From: Brachypterus glaber
Lineage: Eukaryota > Arthropoda > Insecta > Coleoptera > Kateretidae
Length of the DNA: 64,000 bases
Direction: 5' to 3'
Assembly (NCBI GenBank): GCA_958510825.1
Contig: OY294054.1
Span: forward strand, 6,247,683 to 6,311,682
The notes under the pieces are model-generated. The model was given only the letters and a program-made list of their open reading frames with translations. It did not search any database and was not told where the DNA came from. Below, piece by piece: positions 55,865-64,000 of this stretch; within the stretch, counting starts at the first letter, position 1, and each line of letters opens with the position of its first letter. The position numbers and the translations under genes are program-made.

Positions 55865-57445
55865 TCAATGACATTAGGCTGGGCCGAAACATTTTGTTTT
55901 GGTAAAATCCAGGATGGCTAGTAAAACAAAGTTGTAGTATGTTTAGAGCAACTCACCTGCAAAATTTGAGATTTTTAAAAGAAAATTGAGCTGGGCCCCT
56001 TTGGCCTTTAAGTTTTTATTTTTCCATTTTCAAATTTTTATTTTTTAATTACACCATAACCTTAATAATGGAAATTTTTATAATGGAAAAGTAATTTAGG
56101 ATAATAAAGGAACATTCATAATTTTTTCTATGCCTATACAAAATATAGGGATTTTTGTAGGGGCTGAAAATATCAAAAAAATACTCTTTATGCTAATATC
56201 GGTCAAAAAAACTGGTACCTAGAACCTATACCGATAGGCCAAAAATATTTTTTAGAATTCCTTAATAAACCTATTTTAAAGGTCCATAGTTATTTTAGTT
56301 AAATATTATACTGTGTGTAAAAAAAATAGTTTCAAAATATAGACCTTCAAATTCCCCTTTTTTTAATTTTTAAATATTTGATGTGACTATTCTGAAAAAA
56401 AGTCACTCTTTTAAAAAAAATTATAAAATAATAATATAAAATTATATAAAAAATATACTAAAAAATATTTAAAGAGTCTCAGGCCACATGCCCTAAAGAC
56501 CCTACTGACCTGCTAAGCACATATTTTATGTGATTATATTACTAAAACTTTTAAACTTTTAACTCATAAACTAAAATAATACTATTATTTAAAAATATTT
56601 AATTATATATAGGCCCTAGGGCCTTAGAGCCACACAAAGGGACTGTTTTTGAAAGTTTTTATATTTAGTTTTTTATAAACTAACCACAAAAACCTAATAT
56701 TATACTAACAATTATTTAAAAAGTCCTAGGGCCTAGGCCCTATAGGGCTTATATATATTTTTAATTTTTGTGGTGCTATTCTGGAAATATTTTAAGAAAA
56801 AATAAGTATATTGTATGGTAATATTAAATATTCAAAATTTTAAAAACTGGTCATTGGGGCCCATTAGGCTCTAGGGCACGGTTCTTAATAAATATTTTTC
56901 AGATAACATATTAGTTTTTGCCAGATTTTAAAACAGTGACTCTTTTAGAACAGTCATATAAAATATTTAAAAGTTCAAAAATTTGGCCTTCGCATGTCAA
57001 TATTTTTTTTAGAAGCCCTGTGCAAACAAGAAACAAAAATAACTATGAAACACTTATTAAGGAATTCTAAAAAATATTGTTGACCTAGTGGTATAGGTCC
57101 TAGGTAACAGTTTTTTCGACCTATATTATCTCGAGGGGTATTTTTTAACATTTTCATACCCTAGAAAAATCCCTATATTTTGTAGGGGTGAAAAAATTTA
57201 CCAACATTCCTTTATAATATTTTATTAATTTCCCATTCTTAAAATGTCCCACATTAGTGTTTTTATATACTTAAAAAAATTAAATTTGAAAATAAAAAAA
57301 TAGAAACTTAAAATCCAAATAGGCCCGGCTTAATTTTTTTTAATCTCAGTTTTTGCATGTGAGTTGCTAAACATACTACAACTTTTTTTACTAGCCAACC
57401 TGGATTTTCCAAAAAAAAAAAATCGTCCCAGCCTGAGGGTCATTC
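55865..57445. mobile_element. Palindromic element with arms over 400 bp
   Basis: aggctgggccgaaacatttt and tccaggatggctagtaaaac at the left are inverted near 57365-57440 (ctagccaacctggattttcc, cagcctgagg). Inner arm segments such as aatatagggatttttgtagg are inverted at 57168. The core has islands of ggccctagggcctt type. Confidence 0.8.
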
Positions 57446-60014
57446 TTACAGAAGTGTTTATTTTGATAACGAGATAATATCTTATTTTACTTTACACTAT
57501 CTCAGTAAAGTTTGAAAAGCCTCGAACTTTAAAAATATTTTTAATTATGGTAAATTACATTTTCTGTTTTTAATAAACGATTAACTTTTTAGTAAAAAAC
57601 CGTAATTTTTTAGTATTTTACTATATTTTTTTAATAAATTACTCTAATTTTGCCTTGAAAAGGAAAGCGTAAAATATTTTTTATTATGGTAAATAACATT
57701 TTCTGTGAGTTTTTAATAAACGATTAACTTTTTAGTAAACAACTGTAAAAAAATAGTATTTTACTGTACTTTTTTTTAATAAATTATTTTATTATTATTA
57801 ATTTTGCCTTAAAAAGGGAAGCTTAAATAGTTATTATTATAGCATTCTTCAGTACTATAATGATTGTAAATTAAAAATTACCGCAGTTTTTGTATTCCAT
57901 TACTTTTTGCAGTAAAACATGTGTAATAAAGTTATATTAATTTGCTACATAAAACTACAGAAATCAACAAAAAAACTTTTTAGTTAACAACACAATTAAA
58001 ATTATAGTAAATATAAACAATTGTAAATTATTTACAGTTTTTTAAGGGTTACCCAACAATACATTCCAGTACATTCACTTTATACAGGGTGGAATTTTCA
58101 AAATGAGTAAATTCGGTAGTTTCAAAAGATTTTTTTTTTGAAAATGCAGTTTCCGCCAGAATCCCTGAATCCAAAATTTTCCTGAATACGTTATCTCAAG
58201 AAATAGAGCTAAAGAACTGCTTCTTTATAAGACAGAGCGACCCCAAGTTAGGTACACTGAATATTTAAAGAGTCTCAGGCCACATTACCTGCTAAGCACA
58301 TATTTTATGTGATTATATTACTAAAACTTTTAAACTTTTAACTCATAAACTAAAATAATATTAATATTTAAAAATATTTAATTATATATAGGCCCTAGGG
58401 CCTTAGAGCCACACAAAGGGACTGTTTTTGAAAGTTTTTATATTTAGTTTTTTATAAACTAACCACAAAAACCTAATATTATACTAACAATTATTTAAAG
58501 AGTCCTAGGGCCTAGGCTCTATAGGGCTTATATATATTTTTAATTTTTGTGGTGCTATTCTGGAAATATTTTAAGAAAAAAATAAGTATATTGTATGGTA
58601 ATATTAAATATTCAAAATTTTAAAAACTGGTCATTGGGGCCCATTAGGCTCTAGGGCACGGTTCTTAATAAATATTTTTCAGATAACATATTAAGTTTTG
58701 CTAGATTTTAAAACCGTGACTCTTTTAGAACAGTCATATAAAATATTTAAAAGTTCAAAAATTTGGCCTTCGCATGTCAATATTTTTTTTGGAAGCCCTG
58801 TGCAAACAACAAACAAAAATAACTATGAAACACTTATTAAGGAATTTAAAAAAATATTTTTGACCTATATTATCTCGAGGGGTATTTTTTAACATTTTCA
58901 GACCCTAGAAAAATCCCTATATTTTGTAGGGGTGAAAAAATTTGCCAACATTCCTTTATTATATTTTATTAATTTCCCATTCTGAAAATGTCCCACATTA
59001 GTGTTTTTATATACTTAAAAAAATAAAATTTGAAAATAAAAAAATAGAAACTTAAAATCCAAATAGGCCCGGCTTAATTTTTTTAATCTCAGTTTTTGCA
59101 GGTGAGTTGCTTTAAACATACTACAACTTTTTTTACTAGCCAACCTGGATTTTCAAAAAAAAAAAAAATTCGGCCCAGCCTGAGGGTCATTCTTACAGAA
59201 GTGTTTATTTTGATAACGAGATAATATCTTATTTTACTTTACACTATCTCTTTAAAGTTGGAAAAGCCTCGCACTTTAAAAATATTCTTTATTATGGTAA
59301 ATTACATTTTCTGTGAGTTTTTAATAAACGATTAACTTTTTAGTAAACAACCGTAATTTTTTAGTATTTTACTATATTTTTTTAATAAATTACTCTAATT
59401 TTGCCTTGAAAAGGGAAGCGTAAAATATGTTTTATTATGGTAAATAACATTTTCTGTGAGTTTTTAATAAACGATTAACTTTTTAGTAAACAACTGTAAA
59501 AAATTAGTATTTTACTGTATTTTTTTTTTAATAAATTATTTTATTATTATTAATTTTACCTTAAAAAGGGAAGCTTAAATAGTTATTATTATAGCATTCT
59601 TCAGTACTATAATGGTTGTAAATTAAAAATTACCGCAGTTTTTGTATTCCATTACTTTTCGCAGTAAAACATGTGTAATAAAGTTATATTAATTTACTAC
59701 ATAAAACTACAGAAATCAACAACAAAACTTTTTAGTTAACAACACAATTAAAATTATAGTAAATATAAACAATTGTAAATTATTTACAGTTTTTTAAGGG
59801 TTACCCAACAATACATTCCAGTACATTCACTTTTTACAGGGTGGAATTTTCAAAATGAGTAAATTCGGTAGTTTCAAAAGATTTTTTTTTGAAAATGCAG
59901 TTTCCGCCAGAATCCCTGAATCCAAAATTTTCCTGAATACGTTATCTCAAGAAATAGAGCCAAAGAACTGCTTCTTTATAAGACAGAGCGACCCCAAGTT
60001 AGGTACCCTGAATC
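56464..60014. repeat. 1.8-kb tandem duplication (56464-58260 and 58261-60014)
   Basis: Both copies start atatttaaagagtctcaggc and end gagcgaccccaagttaggta. Copy 2 lacks a 38-base piece present in copy 1 at about 57080-57117, bounded by GACCT on both sides. The unit holds the core and right arm of the palindromic element plus a flank with its own 130-135-bp repeats (taataaacgattaacttttt). The short ORFs in each copy are not conserved proteins. Confidence 0.9.
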
Positions 60015-60045
60015 TGTTGAAATACCTTTTAAAATCCATTTTTTT

Positions 60046-60672
60046 TTGTAATATTATTACTAAGAGAATAAACTGTATAATGTCTTCTAAATTTTAGTTT
60101 AATAAATGCTTTAAACTAAAAAATGTAAAACGGGTACCTTTTCTAGGCAGGTGGAAAAATGAGGAACTTTATAAAACAAGATATCAAATTGACTCGAGTA
60201 AGGGTCATCAAAAACAAAAATATTTTTATTTTAAATTTATCATTATCGTGTATTAATTTTTATATTTCAGCTACCACGTTTCTTTTTAATTAAAGTTTAG
60301 CTTTTTTTATTGTGATTAAAAATTTATAAAAAAATGTATTGAAATTTGTTGATCACTAAAATAAATAAAATAAAATATTTAACAGGGGGCACAGTGAGTC
60401 ACTTACTTTGCCAGAGCGCATATTTTTAAAAGTTTTGACAATACATATTGCTACATTTCTAGAGGATTTCATATTGTAAAGAGGCATTAAGTTTCGACAT
60501 TGTTTACGACCTTGTTTTCGTCTAGAAGCTAATTATAGGTATTTTTTAAAACGTATGAAAAATGTGCGAAAAAATATAACTTGCACCTGTAGGTACAAAG
60601 ATATATCCTAAATAAGTGCAATTATTTTGTAATATTATTACTAAGAGAGTGAACTGTATAATGTCTTCTAAA
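60046..60672. repeat. Direct repeat pair bounding 0.55 kb
   Basis: tgtaatattattactaagag followed by a-taaactgtataatgtctt occurs at about 60046-60093 and again at about 60630-60672. The sequence between is non-coding. Confidence 0.7.
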
Positions 60673-60829
60673 GGCCATAGCAGGATAAGTATGCGAAAAG
60701 TGGCCCAACCCTATTGACCTGAAATTTTGCAGTTACATTGTCCTCGGTATGAAAACATACCATACCAAATTTTAACCCAAAATTCCCAGTGGCGTAGGAG
60801 TAATAATTCCAAAAGATAAACTTTTTTTA
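60673..60829. other. Non-coding stretch
   Basis: No feature supported beyond an ordinary repeat-like composition. Confidence 0.4.
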
Positions 60830-61262
60830 ATTTAATTTAATTTATTTATTTAGTTAGCAAATGCTAATAAAGTTTACAATTGGTTTACATTGTATCACAG
60901 TAATTATCACAAATTGTTTTTAACATACATAAAAAGAAGTTTCTTAAAATTATTAAAATTATCACATGATTTTAATTCCTGAGTTAGATTGTTAAATTTA
61001 ATAAGACCATTAATAAACAAAGATTGGTTTATGTGACTACGGACAGAAGTGTTAACAAAAAAGTCGTTTCTGCTTCTTGTATTGAAATTGTGTACATCAC
61101 TAACAAAAACAAGTCTCTCTGAGAGGTATGCTGGAAGGATGTTATTTTTCATTTTAACAATAAATTCAAACGTTTTAAATGCAATTTTTTGTTTTACTGA
61201 TAACATTTCTAAAAGACCTAACATATACAGTATTGGTGTAAATCTACTACATTTCATAATAA
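60830..61262 (-). pseudogene. Older non-LTR retrotransposon (copy B), 3' part
   Basis: The minus strand encodes KCSRFTPILYMLGLLEMLSV then KQKIAFKTFEFIVKMKNNIL, TRSRNDF and LKSCDNFNNFKKLL, the C-terminal region of CR1/Jockey-type RTs. The 3' untranslated end has an (AATTT)n/(AAAT)n tail at 60830-60858. Its upstream part continues at 63514-63404 on the other side of the inserted plus-strand element. The RT core is absent. Confidence 0.8.
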
Positions 61263-63403
61263 TAACTGGAGTTTTATAAACAATGAGACCCCCTTAAATA
61301 ATAAATTTGATTTTTTTACTAGTTTTATCAGAAAACTTAAATGCGGCTTTCCCGCCTATTAAACCAAAAACCAAAATAAAAAATGGCATGCTTCCTTGGT
61401 TTAACAAAAGTTTAAAGAATAAAAGGGACCATATCCATTTACTAAATGAACTTTTTAAAAATTTTAGATTTCCTGAACTGTCTGATATTTTAAGGCACCA
61501 TAGATCTGCCTACAGGAAAAAAATAAGTTTAGCAAAACAAGCAGCAAATTACATCAGTGGAGCCAGTAACTGTGCGAGGGCAGCTTGGAATGTTGTTAAC
61601 CAACAAAGGCGCAAAAATACTAGCAAGGAGGAAGTGAAAATCCCAGCCAATGAGCTCAACAAATTTTTTGTAACAATAGCAGATGACTTGGTTTGTAAAC
61701 TTGAAAAACCCAAAAAACACTCAGGTATTTATTTAGATAAATTAAACAAAAAGAGAGAAAATTGCTTTAGTTTCAGGGAGTTTTCCCCCAATGATGTTAG
61801 TAAAGCTATAGACTCTTTAAAGAACAGTAGAGATATTTATAACATAAATGTAGATATCATAAAAACAATTAAGGATACTCTTATAGAACCTTTAACACTA
61901 TTATTTAATATGTGTATAAGGGAAGGACAATATCCAGACTGTTTTAAGATTGCAAAGGTCATACCGATCTATAAAAAAGGGGATAAAAACGATCCAAACA
62001 ACCATAGACCAATCTCGTTACTGCCAGTGGTGTCCAAGGTTTTTGAGCATTTATTGAAAACTCAAATTTACGAGTATTTTGAGCAAAACAATCTGTTTAC
62101 AAAAAGCCAATTTGGCTTTCGAAAAAATAAATCCACCACTCTAGCAATATGCAACTTGCTAGAAAGAATCATATTGGGTTATGAAAACAAAGATTACACA
62201 GCAGCAATATTATGTCATCTCACTAAAGCTTTTGACTGCGTGGATCATCCAACGCTGCTCAAAAAGTTGAGATATTATGGCTTTAGCGGGATTGCTCTGG
62301 AGTTGATAGAAAGTTACCTTACTGGAAGGCAACAACTAACATTGGTGGGGGATAAGCTCTCTGAAAGTGAGGTCATTAAACATGGAATTCCACAGGGGTC
62401 CCTTCTAGAGATATTTTTGTTCCTTATCTACATAAACGATATTAACATGGCTGTTGATGAGGTTAAGTTTGTTTTGTTTGCTGATGACACCACATTCCTC
62501 CAATCTGACAGCAACTATGAGTCACTGATCGCAGACATGGACTCCAAACTAAAGCATGTAGAGGACTGGTTCACAGCGAACAAACTGACTCTCAATGCCT
62601 CAAAAACAGACCACATTACTTTCTCATTAAGACAGTTGGCAGTAGATGAGAAGCAAAAATATATGAAATTCCTTGGAATCCACTTGGACACATGCTTAAC
62701 CTTTGAGAAGCATGTATATATAATATCTAAAAAAATTACTAGAGCAATTTTCCTCTTAAGAAATCTAAAAAAAGTGGTTGATCAGGGTACTGCCAATATG
62801 GTTTACCATGCTCTTGTACAAAGCTCACTTACATATGGGCTCTTGGCATGGGGGCACTGTCCAAACGCTGACAGAGTTTTCGGGTTACAACGGAGAGCTG
62901 TCGGAGTACTGTCAGGATTAGGGTACAGAGCTGATGTAAAATACAAGTTTAAGGAGTTAAACATACTTACCTTACCTAGTAGGTATATCTATGAGTGCCT
63001 AATCTATGTAAAAACAAACAGAAATAGTTTCAATAATTATACTCACCAATATGAAACTAGAAATAGGAGTAATATCTGTATAGACTTTCAGAGATTAGAA
63101 AAATCTAAAGTAGGTACTTTATATTATGGCCCTAAAATGTGGAATAAACTACCAAATGAATTAAAGGAAATGGACATGACCCCTTTTAAGGTAAAAATCA
63201 AAAAATTGTTAATCCAACATGCGTTTTATTCAGTTGAAGAATTTTTAAATGTGAATTTTGTACTTTAAATGTGATCCTAAATGTGATTTTAAATAGTTAT
63301 GTACTTATTTATTATTATTTATTTATAGATATATATTTTTTTTATGACATGTGCAAAAAATTTGTAATTTTAAAGCATGAATATACATTGAATCTTGAAT
63401 CTT
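61263..63403 (+). mobile_element. 5'-truncated non-LTR retrotransposon (copy A) inserted into copy B
   Basis: The body runs from about 61263 to the tail ttgaatcttgaatctt at about 63388-63403, a two-copy TTGAATC tail repeat. Removing it rejoins copy B as QNKAMRI-I-MKCSRF. The target duplication is short (AAT or slightly longer; boundaries ambiguous). It lacks ORF1 and the endonuclease, as expected for an incomplete reverse transcription product. Confidence 0.85.
61307..63268 (+). CDS. Reverse transcriptase frame of copy A (653 codons), catalytically impaired
   Basis: The frame contains RT motifs in order: YPDCFKIAKVIPIYKKGDKN, NHRPISLLPVVSKVFEHLLK, QFGFRKNKSTTLA, motif A as CHLTKAFDCVDH, HGIPQGSLLEIFLFLIYIND, FADDTTF, LNASKTDHITF, KFLGIHLD, and the C-terminal WNKLPNELKEM. 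In motif A the first Asp of the usual DL(S/T)KAFD is His (CAT at 62216-62218). LGP after QGS(V/L) is LEI. A one-base frameshift near 61330-61345 separates the frame from its upstream coding sequence (FTSFIRK), so there is no natural start. Not expected to be functional. Confidence 0.85.
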   Translation: MIFLLVLSENLNAAFPPIKPKTKIKNGMLPWFNKSLKNKRDHIHLLNELFKNFRFPELSDILRHHRSAYRKKISLAKQAANYISGASNCARAAWNVVNQQRRKNTSKEEVKIPANELNKFFVTIADDLVCKLEKPKKHSGIYLDKLNKKRENCFSFREFSPNDVSKAIDSLKNSRDIYNINVDIIKTIKDTLIEPLTLLFNMCIREGQYPDCFKIAKVIPIYKKGDKNDPNNHRPISLLPVVSKVFEHLLKTQIYEYFEQNNLFTKSQFGFRKNKSTTLAICNLLERIILGYENKDYTAAILCHLTKAFDCVDHPTLLKKLRYYGFSGIALELIESYLTGRQQLTLVGDKLSESEVIKHGIPQGSLLEIFLFLIYINDINMAVDEVKFVLFADDTTFLQSDSNYESLIADMDSKLKHVEDWFTANKLTLNASKTDHITFSLRQLAVDEKQKYMKFLGIHLDTCLTFEKHVYIISKKITRAIFLLRNLKKVVDQGTANMVYHALVQSSLTYGLLAWGHCPNADRVFGLQRRAVGVLSGLGYRADVKYKFKELNILTLPSRYIYECLIYVKTNRNSFNNYTHQYETRNRSNICIDFQRLEKSKVGTLYYGPKMWNKLPNELKEMDMTPFKVKIKKLLIQHAFYSVEEFLNVNFVL

Positions 63404-63514
63404 AATACGCATAGCTTTATTTTGCAATAGTTGTAACTTATTTATTTTAGTTTGATTTAAATTAAAAAGTATGCTAGCACAAAACTCAAAGTGCGGTGCT
63501 ATAATTGCATTATA
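63404..63514 (-). pseudogene. Copy B, upstream fragment
   Basis: The minus strand reads YNAIIAPHFEFCASILFNLN QTKINKLQLLQNKAMRI, a CR1/Jockey RT block that directly precedes the KCSRF segment found at 61262. A Tc1/mariner-like end interrupts it at 63515. Confidence 0.8.
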
Positions 63515-64000
63515 CAGTGCGTGCATTAAGTCTGGAATCACCCGAATAACTTTTTAGTTACAAGTAAAATACAAAAATCCTCAGACAGGTCGATTTATAT
63601 TTTTAATTCTGCAAATTTTGGTCTAAAAAAAGTTATCAAAATTGGCACCCCTTGCACCCTCACCCCCCAACTTTTTTTTCAAATAGCAACCTACCCCTTG
63701 TGATACATCATTGGAAAGGTAATTTAATAAGCTTTCCAGCAGTGTATGATAAAGCCTAATTTGTTAAAGGGTCTATGAAAAAACGCATGTTTTATTTAAA
63801 CATTGTTTGTGTGAAATATTACGCATAATATGGTAATTGTTTCCCTATTTCCTACTTGGCACCTTCCTGAGAATCTAAATAAGGTTGTTTTAAACTTATT
63901 GTAATATTTTATACCCTGTTGAAAAATGCAATTTTTTTTCTTTTTATTGACCAATTTTATGTTTACTATTTAATCGATTTTAATCCCGTTTTTTTACTGT
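63515..64000. mobile_element. Left end of a Tc1/mariner-like or related TIR element, continues past the window
   Basis: CAGTGCGTGCATTAAGTCTG begins right after TA within the RT fragment, as expected for a TA-inserting element. The right end is outside. Inside is a copy of the recurrent motif (gatacatcattggaaaggta). No transposase is seen in the visible 486 bases. Confidence 0.5.

Overview
This looks like AT-rich animal DNA, most probably an insect. Coding exons are small, split by GT-AG introns, and separated by many kilobases of transposable-element debris. There are no bacterial operons, no ribosome-binding sites and no CRISPR array. I cannot name the order from sequence alone. Two fixed 200-base runs of N (7126-7325 and 40189-40388) show that this is a draft scaffold.

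Host gene. One host gene is clear: a minus-strand M1-family zinc aminopeptidase (aminopeptidase N-like, membrane-anchored). It is read right to left from the ATG at 40839 to the window edge. Five coding exons (40839-40524, 18845-18657, 4078-3793, 1816-1410, 958-804) join with matching phases at every junction. Together they encode the first 451 residues: a cytoplasmic tail, one membrane anchor, the N-terminal beta domain, the GAMEN exopeptidase motif and the HELAH zinc site. The rest lies to the left of the window. Intron 1 is about 21.7 kb and intron 2 about 14.6 kb, and both are packed with transposons.

Transposons inside the gene. Intron 2 holds a Ty3/gypsy-type LTR retrotransposon (7326-16700) with LTRs that look identical, an intact gag, a canonical A-AAA-AAC frameshift site and an intact protease-integrase frame. 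The whole reverse transcriptase/RNase H region is missing. Its 2 kb leader carries six 28-nt hairpins with one conserved loop and co-varying stems. Right of it is half of a satellite-armed CACTA-like foldback element. Intron 1 holds a broken non-LTR retrotransposon with two nested insertions (about 18930-22370), a Penelope-like element with YVDD and GIY-YIG motifs, a twin-priming-like inversion and a hammerhead-type motif (23385-25127), several palindromic MITEs, and a nested inverted-repeat element (36555-40188).

Upstream of the gene (41-64 kb). This part is almost all repeats. It contains a 4 kb element with 0.5 kb terminal inverted repeats carrying small ORFs and a 99-bp minisatellite (43604-47586), and a large compound tetranucleotide microsatellite (47724-47960). 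A complete satellite-armed foldback with a TTA target duplication follows (48469-50786), then a 103-bp-arm perfect palindrome with hammerhead-like cores on both strands (50872-51081). Further right are a 1.1 kb palindromic MITE (53164-54295) and a 1.8 kb tandem duplication (56464-60014). The window ends with a 5'-truncated non-LTR element whose 653-aa frame is open but whose catalytic Asp is His, inserted in an older opposite-strand non-LTR copy.

The strongest leads are the leader hairpin array of the RT-less retrotransposon and the three hammerhead-like motifs in Penelope/MITE-type repeats.
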